Origin: Mogibacterium sp.
GTDB taxonomy: Bacteria; Bacillota; Clostridia; Peptostreptococcales; Anaerovoracaceae
Assembly: GCA_017404265.1 (NCBI GenBank)
Contig: JAFRCS010000004.1
Coordinates: forward strand, 37,300-101,299
Length of the DNA stretch: 64,000 bases
Direction: 5' to 3'
The position numbers and the translations under genes are program-made. Every line of letters starts with the position of its first letter. The first letter of the stretch is position 1. The notes beneath the pieces were generated by a model. It worked only from the letters and a program-made list of their open reading frames with translations, ran no database searches and was not told the origin of the DNA. Shown here one piece after another: positions 26,997 to 35,738 of this stretch.

Positions 26997-28274
26997 ATGG
27001 AAAGAACTGACAGCCGTTATGCGGCTTATATTCAGATCCTCAAAGAGGAACTCGTACCCGCGATGGGATGTACAGAGCCTATCGCCATCGCCTACGCGGC
27101 GGCAAAGGCTACGGAAGTACTCGGGACCAGGCCTGACAGACTGGTTGCTGAGGTGAGCGGCAATATCATCAAGAACGTGAAAAGCGTAGTGGTGCCGCAT
27201 ACGGGCGGCCTCAGAGGCATACAGGCGGCAGCGGCTGCGGGAGCCGTGGCCGGGGACGCTTCAGCAGAGCTCGAGGTCATCTCCAATGTGACACCGGATC
27301 AGATAAAGGAGATAGGCAAGTATCTTGAAGAGGCTGAGATCACGGTAAAACACGTGGACAACGGCCATATCTTCGACATTGCCGTGAGGGCCTTCAGGGG
27401 AGAAGACTCCGCGTATGTAAGGATAGTCGATCATCACACAAACATCGTGACCATCCGCCTGAACGACAGCATCATCCTCAGCAAGGATGTGAACGAGCCA
27501 AAGTCCGGCGGCAAGACTGACAGGAGCTGCCTTACCATAGAAGGCATAGTCGAATTCGCAGATGCTGTGGATGTAGAGGAAGTCCGGGAGATCCTTGACA
27601 GACAGATCAGGTACAACATGGCGATAGCTGAAGAAGGCTTGGCAGGAGACTACGGCGCCAACATAGGCAGCACCATCATGCTGGGCCATGAATATGACCT
27701 CAAATACGTGATGAGAGGATACGCGGCCGCGGCAAGCGACGCGCGTATGAACGGCTGCGAACTCCCGGTAGTCATCAATTCCGGAAGCGGCAACCAGGGC
27801 ATAACAAACAGTGTCCCTGTCATCGTATACGCGAGAGCCAAGAACAAATCGACTGAAGATCTTTTCAAAGCCCTCTGCGTGTCAAATCTGGTGACCATCC
27901 ACCTCAAGACAGGCATCGGGACTCTCTCCGCGTACTGCGGAGCCGTAAGCGCGGGCTGCGGAGCCGGCGCAGGCCTGGCCTATCTGCAGGAGAAGGGAGT
28001 CGATGGCGTAGCGCACACGGTCGTAAACGCTCTGGCGGTCAATTCCGGAATAGTATGCGACGGGGCTAAGGCAAGCTGCGCGGCAAAGATTGCTGTATCC
28101 GTAGAGGCGGGCCTGATGGGTCTTTCGATGTACAATAAAGGCAACCAGTTCTTCGGAGGCGACGGCCTCGTCAAGAACGGTGTTGAAAGCACCATAGACG
28201 CAGTCGGAAAACTGGCCAGATTCGGCATGAAGGAGACGGACGAGGAAATCATCCGCCTGATGCTTGAGGATTAA
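26997..28274 (+). CDS. cyuA: L-cysteine desulfidase family protein (CyuA/YhaM)
   Basis: 425 residues of the serine dehydratase alpha-like UPF0597/CyuA family. Family marks are PAMGCTEPIAIAYAAAKA near residue 22, SGNIIKN, IVDHHTNI, a glycine-rich NSGSGNQGI and CGAVSAGCGAGAG. The conserved Cys residues are those that hold an iron-sulfur cluster in related enzymes. Converts L-cysteine to pyruvate, ammonia and sulfide in an oxygen-sensitive way, fitting an anaerobe; related members act on serine, so exact substrate is not certain. AAAGGAG precedes ATG 26997. It is followed by a strong terminator shared with convergent deoD. Confidence 0.88.
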   Translation: MERTDSRYAAYIQILKEELVPAMGCTEPIAIAYAAAKATEVLGTRPDRLVAEVSGNIIKNVKSVVVPHTGGLRGIQAAAAAGAVAGDASAELEVISNVTPDQIKEIGKYLEEAEITVKHVDNGHIFDIAVRAFRGEDSAYVRIVDHHTNIVTIRLNDSIILSKDVNEPKSGGKTDRSCLTIEGIVEFADAVDVEEVREILDRQIRYNMAIAEEGLAGDYGANIGSTIMLGHEYDLKYVMRGYAAAASDARMNGCELPVVINSGSGNQGITNSVPVIVYARAKNKSTEDLFKALCVSNLVTIHLKTGIGTLSAYCGAVSAGCGAGAGLAYLQEKGVDGVAHTVVNALAVNSGIVCDGAKASCAAKIAVSVEAGLMGLSMYNKGNQFFGGDGLVKNGVESTIDAVGKLARFGMKETDEEIIRLMLED

Positions 28275-28275
28275 G

Positions 28276-28309
28276 AAAAAAACCGGCGCCACGGAGGCGC
28301 CGGTTTTTT
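28276..28309. terminator. Bidirectional terminator between cyuA and deoD
   Basis: A 9-bp GC-rich stem (28282-28290 with 28296-28304) is flanked by an A-run on the left and a T-run on the right, so it works on both strands for these convergent genes. Confidence 0.92.
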
Positions 28310-28324
28310 AATTATCTTAAACAG

Positions 28325-29032
28325 TTATGCGATCTCGAGTGCGATCTCCATCATCTTTGTGAAGGAGTTCTGGCGCTCTTCTGCTGTCGTGTTTTCTTCA
28401 GGATAGTTGAAGGAGTCGGATACCGTGCAGATGCAGAGGCCGTTCTTGCCGAGCCTTGCCGCGTTGCAGTAAAGCGCGGCGGATTCCATCTCGACTCCGA
28501 GAACGCCCATCTTGGACCATCTCATTGCTGAAGCGGCGTCATCGTAGAACATATCCGAAGAAAGGATGTTGCCGACCTTGAACCTGGCGCCGGCTTTTCT
28601 TGTGGCCGCTACTGCTTTCTCAAGCAGTTCGAAAGAAGCGATAGGGCAGAATGTACCCGGAAGCTCATACTGATTTGCGTAGCTGCCGTTGGTGCAGGCT
28701 CCCTGAGCGATGATGATGTCGCGGACGTGCAGTTCAGGGTCGATCGAACCGCAGGATCCGATACGGATGATGTTCTTCACATCATAGAACGCGAAGAGCT
28801 CGTACGAATAGATTCCGATCGCAGGCTGGCCCATTCCGGATGCCATGACTGAAACTCTCTTGCCTTTGTATGTGCCTGTGTAGCCCTGGACACCGCGTAC
28901 GTTGTTCACGAGCACAGGGTTCTCAAGGAATGTCTCGGCTATGAATTTGCTGCGGAGCGGATCGCCCGGCATCAGCACTGTTTCGGCAAAATCGCCTGCT
29001 TTAGCGTTTATATGAGGAGTAGGGATTGACAT
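28325..29032 (-). CDS. deoD: Purine nucleoside phosphorylase DeoD-type
   Basis: 235 residues from ATG 29032, where GGAG lies upstream; a longer reading to 29053 lacks a ribosome site. Family marks: MSIPTPHINAKAGDFAETVL, MPGDPLRSKFIAE, MASGMGQPAIGIYSYEL, IRIGSCGS, and GVEMESAALY near the C-terminus. The hexameric PNP-I class cleaves purine (deoxy)nucleosides with phosphate for salvage. It stands alone on the minus strand, divergent from asnS. Confidence 0.97.
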   Translation of the reverse strand: MSIPTPHINAKAGDFAETVLMPGDPLRSKFIAETFLENPVLVNNVRGVQGYTGTYKGKRVSVMASGMGQPAIGIYSYELFAFYDVKNIIRIGSCGSIDPELHVRDIIIAQGACTNGSYANQYELPGTFCPIASFELLEKAVAATRKAGARFKVGNILSSDMFYDDAASAMRWSKMGVLGVEMESAALYCNAARLGKNGLCICTVSDSFNYPEENTTAEERQNSFTKMMEIALEIA

Positions 29033-29169
29033 GATATTCTCCTTTCTCTGCATTGTGTATTGTCTTTTATATTACAAGCCAATTTTACCATAAACGGAGA
29101 CGCATATAGAACTGCTCTTTCGATGTTTCGGGCGGAGCTCTAAATGTCCCATTTTTCAATAGAATTTTG

Positions 29170-29199
29170 ATGACATCCCGTCAGCGACTGTGATATAAT
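29170..29199 (+). promoter_or_regulatory. asnS promoter
   Basis: ATGACA (29170-29175), 18 bases, then TATAAT (29194-29199), with TG one base before the -10 (extended). The leader to ATG 29253 is about 46 bases, too short for a T-box. Confidence 0.75.
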
Positions 29200-29252
29200 C
29201 TTACGGCTAGTGCGGACAGCACGGCAGACAAAAAATCAAAGGGACTTTATTG

Positions 29253-30647
29253 ATGAAAGATATCGAAATCAGAGAATTATTCAGAAACACAGAAGCATAT
29301 GCCGGCAAAGAGATAACGGTATACGGATGGGTGAGGGGAAACAGAAGCAGTAACCAGTTCGGATTCCTCTCGGTAAACGACGGCTCGTTCTTCACACCTG
29401 TACAGGTGGTCTATGAGGCGGACAAGCTTGCCAACTTCAGCGAGGTAGCGAAGTTCAGACTGAGCGCGGGCGTAGAGGTCAAAGGTACGCTGGTGCTTAC
29501 ACCTGAGGCCAAGCAGCCGTTTGAGATCAAGGCAGATGAGATCGCTCTAATAGCGGATTCCGACCCGGACTATCCGCTCCAGAAGAAACGCCACACGATG
29601 GAGTTCCTCAGGGAGATCGCTCACCTGAGACCGCGCAGCAACACTTTCTCCGCGGTATTCAGAGTAAGGAGCGTCGCGGCATTCGCGATCCACAAGTTCT
29701 TCCAGGAGAAAAACTTCATCTACGTGCACTCGCCTGAGATCACATGCAGTGATGCTGAAGGCGCCGGCGAGATGTTCCAGGTAACGACACTCGACCTCGA
29801 CAACCTGCCGAGAGACGCTGAAGGAAACATCGACTACAGCAAGGACTTCTTCGGCAAGAAGGCAAACCTGACTGTATCGGGACAGCTTGAGGGAGAGATC
29901 ATGGCGCTCGCGTTCCGCAACATCTATACGTTCGGACCGACATTCCGCGCAGAGAACTCAAACACCGCGAGACACGCTTCCGAGTTCTGGATGATGGAGC
30001 CTGAGATGGCGTTCTGCGACATCAACGGCAACATGGACATGGCAGAAGAGATGATCAAATACATCATCAGCTACGTCCTGGAGCATTGCCCTGAAGAGAT
30101 GCAGTTCTTCAACAGCTTCGTAGACAAGGGCCTGCTTGAAAGACTCGATCACATCGTCAATTCGGATTTCGTCCGCATCACATACACAGAGGCGGTGGAC
30201 ATCCTGCAGAAGTCAGGCAAGAAGTTCGAGTATCCGGTAGAGTGGGGACTCGAGCTGCAGACAGAGCATGAGCGCTACCTTACTGAAGAGGTCTTCAAGA
30301 AGCCTATGTTCGTCATCAACTACCCTAAGGACTGCAAGGCCTTCTACATGAGGCTGAACGATGACGGCAAGACGGTAGCGGCAATGGACATGCTGGTACC
30401 GGGAGTCGGCGAGATCATAGGCGGAAGCCAGAGAGAGGAGCGCTACGACGTTCTGGTCAGCAGGATCAGAGAACTGGGCCTCGATGAGGACACATACGAC
30501 TGGTATCTCGACCTCAGAAGATACGGCGGCGTATTCCACTCAGGCTACGGTCTCGGATTCGACCGCATCCTCATGTACCTCACGGGCATGAGCAACATAA
30601 GAGACGTTCAGATGTTCCCGCGTACGCCGGGCAACGCTGAATTCTAG
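29253..30647 (+). CDS. asnS: Asparaginyl-tRNA synthetase
   Basis: 464 residues from ATG 29253 (a TTG three bases earlier is unlikely). The N-terminal OB fold ([22 protein letters not shown]) recognises the anticodon. The class II core has motif 2 [19 protein letters not shown] and motif 3 [16 protein letters not shown]. The FW-MMEPE variant and the absence of the AspRS insert fit AsnRS rather than AspRS. Charges tRNA-Asn directly. Single-gene operon with its own promoter; the 3' end runs into a structured repeat element at 30660. Confidence 0.97.
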   Translation: MKDIEIRELFRNTEAYAGKEITVYGWVRGNRSSNQFGFLSVNDGSFFTPVQVVYEADKLANFSEVAKFRLSAGVEVKGTLVLTPEAKQPFEIKADEIALIADSDPDYPLQKKRHTMEFLREIAHLRPRSNTFSAVFRVRSVAAFAIHKFFQEKNFIYVHSPEITCSDAEGAGEMFQVTTLDLDNLPRDAEGNIDYSKDFFGKKANLTVSGQLEGEIMALAFRNIYTFGPTFRAENSNTARHASEFWMMEPEMAFCDINGNMDMAEEMIKYIISYVLEHCPEEMQFFNSFVDKGLLERLDHIVNSDFVRITYTEAVDILQKSGKKFEYPVEWGLELQTEHERYLTEEVFKKPMFVINYPKDCKAFYMRLNDDGKTVAAMDMLVPGVGEIIGGSQREERYDVLVSRIRELGLDEDTYDWYLDLRRYGGVFHSGYGLGFDRILMYLTGMSNIRDVQMFPRTPGNAEF

Positions 30648-30659
30648 CAAATAGAAGCG

Positions 30660-30795
30660 ATCAGAAAAAGTGCCGCCCGGAGGCTGGGAGGCCGCCGGCA
30701 CTTAACGATTGGCAAGCCGCAGGCGCAGACAGAGTTTAGTACCGCTGCGAGCTGGACTTGCGAGAGCAAGGCCGACGGAAGACACTTTTTCTGAT
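30660..30795 (+). ncRNA. Structured 3' element, family A copy 1
   Basis: Begins 12 bases after the asnS stop. A perfect 13-bp terminal stem (30660-30672 with 30783-30795) encloses a core shared with the copy at 52524: AGGCCGCCGGCACTTA, then CGATTG, CAGAG and TTAGTACCGCTGC. A hairpin CTTGC-GAGA-GCAAG (30757-30770) has a GNRA loop. The terminal stem has a quite different sequence in the other copy yet still pairs, and the hairpin changes in a compensatory way, which indicates selection for RNA structure. No protein frame fits. May match a known clostridial RNA class; I cannot check. Function unknown; a 3'-end processing or termination role is possible. Confidence 0.72.
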
Positions 30796-30850
30796 AACAA
30801 CAAAGATATTTAAAGAAAGTCAAATATAACTACATAACCAGGAGGAACAC

Positions 30851-32791
30851 ATGAAAGGCTATAAGAGCGATAAGATCCGCAACATCGTGCTGCTCGGACA
30901 CGGCAGCACAGGCAAGACCACCTTCCTTGAAGCAGGTCTGCTGAACACCAAAGTGATCAGCAGACTCGGAAAGGTTGAGTCGGGCAACACAGTATCCGAC
31001 TACGAGAAGATGGAGATCGAGAAGGGATACACCATCAACCAGACACTCGTACCTGTAGAGTACAATGGCACAAAGCTCAACTTCATCGACACACCGGGAT
31101 TCTTCGATTTCGCGGGTGAAGCAAGAGCAGCCCTCTCGACAGGCGCTACAGCGATCATCATGGTAGACGCTTCGTCCGGCATCCAGGTCGGTACGGAGAA
31201 GGCATGGGATCTTGTAAAGGAATTCAATTCGCCGACATTCTTCATCATCAACAAGATCGACAAGGACAACATCAACGTTGACGAAGTCATCGCTTCGATC
31301 CAGGACAAGTTCGGCAGCGCATGTGTTACTCTCGAAGATAAGGACGCTCTTGACGAGGCTGTCGCTGCAGCTGACGAGGAGCTCATGGAGAAGTTCTTTG
31401 AGGGAGAGGCTTTCACGGACGAGGAGTTCGCGCACGGCCTGGCAATGGGTATCCACAACGGAGACATCATGCCTATCCTCAAGATGAGCGCTCTGACAGG
31501 TGAGGGAGTAGACGAAGTACTCGACGCTCTCTGCAAGTACGTTCCGAAGCCGGAGACAGTAGTTACTGCCGCCAAGGATGCTGACGGAAATGACATCGAG
31601 ATCGCATGCGATCCTGCAGGAGACCTGGTACTCTACATCTTCAAGACACTGGCAGACCCGTTCCTCGGAAAGATCTCCTATGCGAAGGTCGTTTCCGGAA
31701 CACTCAAGTCCGGCGCTGACGTTTACAACCCTCGTTCGGAGAAGTCCGAGAAGCTCGGTTCAGTATTCTTCGTAAGAGGCAAGTCCCAGGAGATGACAGA
31801 CACTGTAGTTGCCGGCGACATGGTAGCGCTTGGCAAGCTGCAGAACACAAAGACAGGCGACACACTCTGCGCTAAGAACAAGCAGGTAACAGTAAAGCCT
31901 GCCGCATTCCCGACACCTTGCTACTTCGTAGCTGTTGAGGCTGCAGACAAGAACGAGGATGAGAAGATGGCTCAGGGTCTCTCCAGACTCATGGAAGAGG
32001 ATCCGACATTCGTTCTCGAGAGAAACGCAGAGACACATCAGACTCTGCTTGGCGGACAGGGCGACATCCAGCTCGGTATCATCCAGGCTAAGCTGAAAGA
32101 CAGATATGGTGTCAGCGTAAACGTTGTTCCTCAGAAGATCGCTTACAGAGAGACCATCAAGGGCAACTCCGACGTACAGGGCAAGCACAAGAAGCAGTCC
32201 GGCGGCGCAGGACAGTACGGAGACGTTCATATCAGATTCTCCCCATCCCAGGAAGACGGCCTCGAGTTCAGCGAAGAGCTCTTCGGCGGATCGGTACCTA
32301 AGAACTACGTACCGGCTGTCGAGAAGGGACTCCTCGAGTGCATGGAGAAGGGCCCTCTGGCAGGATGCAAAGTACAGAACATCAAGGCTGTCCTCTACGA
32401 CGGTTCTTATCACGAAGTAGACTCCAACGAAGTATCGTTCAAGATCGCTGCATCGCTGGCGTTCAAGAAGGGTATCGTTGAGGCTAAGCCGTGCCTGCTC
32501 GAGCCTATCATGAAGCTCGACATCACAGTTCCTGAAGCATTCGTAGGAGCAGTCATGGGCGACATGCCTAACAGACGCGGAATGGTTCTCGGAATGGATT
32601 CCACACACAGCGGCACAGTTCTGCACGCTGAGGCTCCACAGGCTGAGCTCTTCGACTACGCTATCGCGCTCAGATCGATGACTCAGGCAAGAGGATCTTT
32701 CACGGTAGAGTTCGCGAGATACGCTGAGCTGCCAAGCAACCTGGCAGACAAGGTAATCGCTGCTTACAAGAAAGAGCAGGAAGAGAAGTAA
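30851..32791 (+). CDS. EF-G-like GTPase (EF-G2 type)
   Basis: 646 residues, about 40 shorter than the canonical EF-G encoded at 61734. G1 is GHGSTGKTT rather than the AHIDAGKTT of true EF-G, and the switch region (LGKVESGNTVSDYEKMEIEKGYTINQ) follows the EF-G2 pattern. G3 DTPGFFDF and G4 NKIDKD are intact, as are domain IV (GAGQYGDVHIRF) and domain V. EF-G2 proteins bind GTP and ribosomes but are poor or specialised translocases; some protect against antibiotics or act under stress. Monocistronic, with a strong ribosome site (CAGGAGG) and a terminator behind. Confidence 0.9.
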   Translation: MKGYKSDKIRNIVLLGHGSTGKTTFLEAGLLNTKVISRLGKVESGNTVSDYEKMEIEKGYTINQTLVPVEYNGTKLNFIDTPGFFDFAGEARAALSTGATAIIMVDASSGIQVGTEKAWDLVKEFNSPTFFIINKIDKDNINVDEVIASIQDKFGSACVTLEDKDALDEAVAAADEELMEKFFEGEAFTDEEFAHGLAMGIHNGDIMPILKMSALTGEGVDEVLDALCKYVPKPETVVTAAKDADGNDIEIACDPAGDLVLYIFKTLADPFLGKISYAKVVSGTLKSGADVYNPRSEKSEKLGSVFFVRGKSQEMTDTVVAGDMVALGKLQNTKTGDTLCAKNKQVTVKPAAFPTPCYFVAVEAADKNEDEKMAQGLSRLMEEDPTFVLERNAETHQTLLGGQGDIQLGIIQAKLKDRYGVSVNVVPQKIAYRETIKGNSDVQGKHKKQSGGAGQYGDVHIRFSPSQEDGLEFSEELFGGSVPKNYVPAVEKGLLECMEKGPLAGCKVQNIKAVLYDGSYHEVDSNEVSFKIAASLAFKKGIVEAKPCLLEPIMKLDITVPEAFVGAVMGDMPNRRGMVLGMDSTHSGTVLHAEAPQAELFDYAIALRSMTQARGSFTVEFARYAELPSNLADKVIAAYKKEQEEK

Positions 32792-32805
32792 TATTCCAAT
32801 AATAG

Positions 32806-32835
32806 GAGCCTGCCCTTCCGGGCAGGCTCTCTTTA
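32806..32835 (+). terminator. Terminator after EF-G2
   Basis: GAGCCTGCCC (32806-32815) and GGGCAGGCTC (32820-32829) form a perfect 10-bp stem with loop TTCC, followed by TCTCTTT. Confidence 0.9.
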
Positions 32836-32851
32836 ATTAAAGGAGACTAAA

Positions 32852-33910
32852 ATGTCCATAATAAACAGTTCAAATACTAAAGAGCATACATATCCGACAT
32901 ACGGAAGACAGTTCAGATCCTACAGATGGTTCAAACCGATCATTGCCGGGATGCTTTTTATGTTTTTTTATTTGGTGCTTGCGGTGATACTGATTTTCGG
33001 AGTGGCCTATATCATAGGCGGAGGCACGCCTGATCTTGCCGGGTTATTGAGCAACAAAATCTTTACGAAAAGTTATGACGACATGGACCTTGCCAACGCA
33101 TGGCAATCGGTATTAAGCCTTGGATCAGTCGCGGCGATGATACCTGCGCTGTGGCTTACTTCGGTCATAGTGCGCGACAGACCGTTTTCCTCATACTCGT
33201 CCGCAAGAGGAGGATGGAGCAGCAAAGTGTTCTGGAAGGCATTCCCGATTGCGCTCATATGCATATCCATCCCTATTATCATAAAAGACCTGTTCTTTGA
33301 ACACGATATCTCAGACTTCGAGATGAAGTTCACATGGTTCAGTTTTCTGGTCGTGACCATCCTCGGCCCTTTGCAGTGTATCGCTGAGGAATACGCGTTC
33401 CGGGGACTTCTCATGCAGACATTCGGATCCTGGTTCAGACTGCCTGCAGTAGCCGTGATACTCTCGTCAGCCGTTTTTGCGGCAATGCATCCGTATGACA
33501 TGATAGGAAAGACCGGAATACTCGTCTCAGGCATAGTGTTTGCGGCCACAGCATGGATCGGCAGAGGTATCGAGGTCTCTTCGGCATTCCACATATGCAA
33601 CAACATGACCATCTTCTATCTTCAGGGCATGAACCTGTCGACGATCTCGACCGAGTCAAAGATCAGTGACCTTATATTTGAGATCTGCACAGGAGCCGCC
33701 TTTATAGCTCTCATTTACATCGCCAGCAGGAGGCACAACTGGTTCAACAGGATCAGACGTGATGACCTTACAGCGTGGAATCAGAAGATAGACGAAAAGC
33801 TTGCCCGTAAGGAAGCGAAGAAGGCAGCTAAGGCCGGAAAGACAGTGGAAATAGCTGAAGAGGCGGGGGCTCATGAGGCAAGCGCTCCGGGAAAGCACTT
33901 CAAGGAGTAG
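32852..33910 (+). CDS. CPBP-family intramembrane metalloprotease
   Basis: 352 residues with about eight hydrophobic segments. The three CAAX-protease/bacteriocin-processing motifs are present: EEYAFR near residue 179 (EExxxR), FAAMH near 209 (FxxxH) and HICNN near 248 (HxxxN), which bind the catalytic metal in the membrane. A ~60-residue charged C-terminal tail rich in Lys, Ala and Glu extends into the cytoplasm and is not part of the usual domain. Typical roles are peptide maturation or bacteriocin immunity; no bacteriocin gene is next to it. Could also cleave membrane regulators. AAAGGAG precedes ATG. Confidence 0.88.
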   Translation: MSIINSSNTKEHTYPTYGRQFRSYRWFKPIIAGMLFMFFYLVLAVILIFGVAYIIGGGTPDLAGLLSNKIFTKSYDDMDLANAWQSVLSLGSVAAMIPALWLTSVIVRDRPFSSYSSARGGWSSKVFWKAFPIALICISIPIIIKDLFFEHDISDFEMKFTWFSFLVVTILGPLQCIAEEYAFRGLLMQTFGSWFRLPAVAVILSSAVFAAMHPYDMIGKTGILVSGIVFAATAWIGRGIEVSSAFHICNNMTIFYLQGMNLSTISTESKISDLIFEICTGAAFIALIYIASRRHNWFNRIRRDDLTAWNQKIDEKLARKEAKKAAKAGKTVEIAEEAGAHEASAPGKHFKE

Positions 33911-33939
33911 AACTGTTTTCTTTTCCGCAGATCACCTTA

Positions 33940-33959
33940 AAATAGATACATATCTATTT
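33940..33959. promoter_or_regulatory. Operator-like palindrome upstream of the lipoprotein gene
   Basis: AAATAGATA and TATCTATTT form a perfect 9-bp inverted repeat with a 2-base centre, just upstream of an AT-rich promoter-like stretch (TATAAA at 33985-33990). It resembles a dimeric regulator site; it is too AT-rich and lacks the T-run for a terminator. Confidence 0.5.
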
Positions 33960-34034
33960 CACAGAAGAACTGTTTTGTATATATTATAAATGGTTGATAT
34001 TGGTTTTTTCCGATGTTAAAGGAGGAAATGAATC

Positions 34035-34925
34035 ATGAGAAAGAAACTCGTAATCATGCTCAGCCTTGCAATGATATTCACTTTTGCTTTCGCGTCATGC
34101 GGAGGCGGTGGAGGTGAAGATCTTTCCGACAGCAAGTATGTAGGGACATGGATAGCGGATTCGATGTCCTTTGCCGGTGAGTCGGGAGATATCGACGGGG
34201 GAGAGTTCAAACTGACGCTGAACGGTGACGGTACAGGTACATTAATAAGCACTGAGGCAGACGGGACCGAGGAAGTTTCGAATATCACCTGGTCGCTGAC
34301 AGACGGGGGATTCAAGACAAAGGGTGATTCAAAAATGAATTTCACAGATGACGGAGACGGGATCGTGGCTAAAGTCATGGGCGTTGAACTGCATTTCGTA
34401 AGAGAAGAAGAGGGCAGCGGCGAGACTGTTTTTCCGGGAGCGGCTTATGGCTATGCCGGCGATGATCCGGTAGAACTTGCCTGCTACAAGTACATGGCAG
34501 AAGAGATCGCTCCTCAGTACTCCGAGGCGGAGATCAGCATCCCGACGGTGGAGATCGTTCACGTTGACTACACACCGGAAGATGAAGTCGTAGTATATGG
34601 CGATTTCTGGGTAGAGAATTACAACGTCAACGGTGATGTGCTTGAGTGCATTTCGGGCGGCAACCATCCTGGCGTAATGCATGTAAGCAAAAGCGATTAC
34701 ACGGTGACCGCCTTTGATCAGGTCGGTGACGGCAGCGAGTTTGAGCCTACTGCAAAAGAACTCTTCGGAGAACACTATGATGACTTCATGGCTGTCTACA
34801 GCGACAGTGACAAGCGCAATGAGGACAGAAAGATCACGGTATCCGATTACGTTAACATGAACGGACTGGACATCAATTATTATCAGGACTACGGCTGGGA
34901 TCCGGTAGAGCTTTACCGCAACTGA
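34035..34925 (+). CDS. Secreted lipoprotein with lipocalin-like domain
   Basis: 296 residues. Signal peptide with lipobox FASC (Cys near residue 21), then a Gly run. Residues ~32-125 look like a small beta-barrel of the lipocalin-like type seen in many gut lipoproteins (YVGTWIADSMSF, FKLTLNGDGTGTL, TWSLTDGGFKTKG). The remaining ~160 residues are a separate acidic domain with no motif I recognise. Anchored to the outer face of the membrane. GGAGG precedes ATG 34035. Stands alone between a palindromic site and a terminator, so is probably separately regulated. Confidence 0.85.
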   Translation: MRKKLVIMLSLAMIFTFAFASCGGGGGEDLSDSKYVGTWIADSMSFAGESGDIDGGEFKLTLNGDGTGTLISTEADGTEEVSNITWSLTDGGFKTKGDSKMNFTDDGDGIVAKVMGVELHFVREEEGSGETVFPGAAYGYAGDDPVELACYKYMAEEIAPQYSEAEISIPTVEIVHVDYTPEDEVVVYGDFWVENYNVNGDVLECISGGNHPGVMHVSKSDYTVTAFDQVGDGSEFEPTAKELFGEHYDDFMAVYSDSDKRNEDRKITVSDYVNMNGLDINYYQDYGWDPVELYRN

Positions 34926-34949
34926 TAGTAAAGTCTTGATCAGAAATGG

Positions 34950-34979
34950 GCCTGCTCAAAAGAGCAGGCTCTTCTTTTA
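34950..34979 (+). terminator. Terminator after the lipoprotein gene
   Basis: GCCTGCTC (34950-34957), loop AAAA, GAGCAGGC (34962-34969), then TCTTCTTTT. Confidence 0.92.
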
Positions 34980-35002
34980 TGGCACAACCACAGCGCCCGA
35001 TG

Positions 35003-35011
35003 TGATATACT
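35003..35011 (+). promoter_or_regulatory. Extended -10 promoter for the two-component operon
   Basis: TGATATACT fits the extended -10 form (TGn plus TATACT) about 40 bases before the regulator start; the asnS -10 has the same TGTGATATA context. No clear -35. Confidence 0.55.
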
Positions 35012-35051
35012 AACTATGTATATGCACAGAACAAAAAACGGAGGAACCCGT

Positions 35052-35729
35052 ATGAAAAAGATACTTATTGTAGATGATGAAGATAAGATCCGCGAGGTCA
35101 TAAGAGAATACGCGGAATTCAGCGGATACGAGGCCGAAGAAGCGGCTGACGGCATGAGCGCCATAGGCATGGTGAAGCTGAACGACTACGACCTCATCAT
35201 CATGGATATCATGATGCCGAAGCTCGACGGCTTCAGCGCGGTCAAGGAGATACAGAAGATCAAGGACATTCCTGTGATCATGCTCTCGGCAAGAGGAGAA
35301 GAGTACGACAAGCTCTTCGGATTTGAGCTGGGAATCGATGACTATGTCGTGAAGCCATTCAGCCCTAAGGAGCTGATGGCGAGAGTCAATGCCGTCCTGA
35401 ACCGCAGGGACTCTTCGGACAGAAAGGTGTCCGCTATCCAGAAGTTTGAGGGGCTCGAGGTCAATATGGCGGCCCGCACCATCTCGGTGGATGGCAAGCG
35501 CGTCGACCTGACGCCGAAGGAATACGACCTGCTCTTCTACATGATCCAGAACAAGAACATCGCTCTCTCAAGAGAGAAGCTCCTTGAAGACATCTGGGGC
35601 TATGATTTCTTCGGTGATGACAGGACCATCGACACACATGTCAAGAACCTGCGCAATTGCCTTGGGCCATACCGCAAGTTCATCGTGACACTCAGAGGTG
35701 TCGGTTACAAATTCGAGTACGAGGAATAG
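35052..35729 (+). CDS. OmpR-family response regulator
   Basis: 225 residues from ATG 35052, preceded by GGAGG; the longer frame from 35016 adds sequence not seen in the family. Receiver domain with acidic pocket (VDDED), phospho-acceptor Asp at ~52 (IIMDIMMP), conserved Ser/Thr in MLSARG and Lys in VVKPFSP. C-terminal winged helix (ISVDGKRVDLTPKEYDLL, then TIDTHVKNLR and GVGYKFE). Paired with the kinase that begins nine bases later. Close to PhoP/ResD-type regulators of cell envelope or metabolism; target genes unknown. Confidence 0.94.
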   Translation: MKKILIVDDEDKIREVIREYAEFSGYEAEEAADGMSAIGMVKLNDYDLIIMDIMMPKLDGFSAVKEIQKIKDIPVIMLSARGEEYDKLFGFELGIDDYVVKPFSPKELMARVNAVLNRRDSSDRKVSAIQKFEGLEVNMAARTISVDGKRVDLTPKEYDLLFYMIQNKNIALSREKLLEDIWGYDFFGDDRTIDTHVKNLRNCLGPYRKFIVTLRGVGYKFEYEE

Positions 35730-35738
35730 AAGAGACTG

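Noticed and set aside
29100..29252. T-box riboswitch ahead of asnS
   Set aside because: The promoter leaves a leader of only about 46 bases, with no T-box sequence or terminator/antiterminator pair.
30660..30795. MITE or insertion-sequence ends for the structured elements
   Set aside because: Terminal inverted repeats differ completely between copies and no target duplications are visible, unlike transposon ends.
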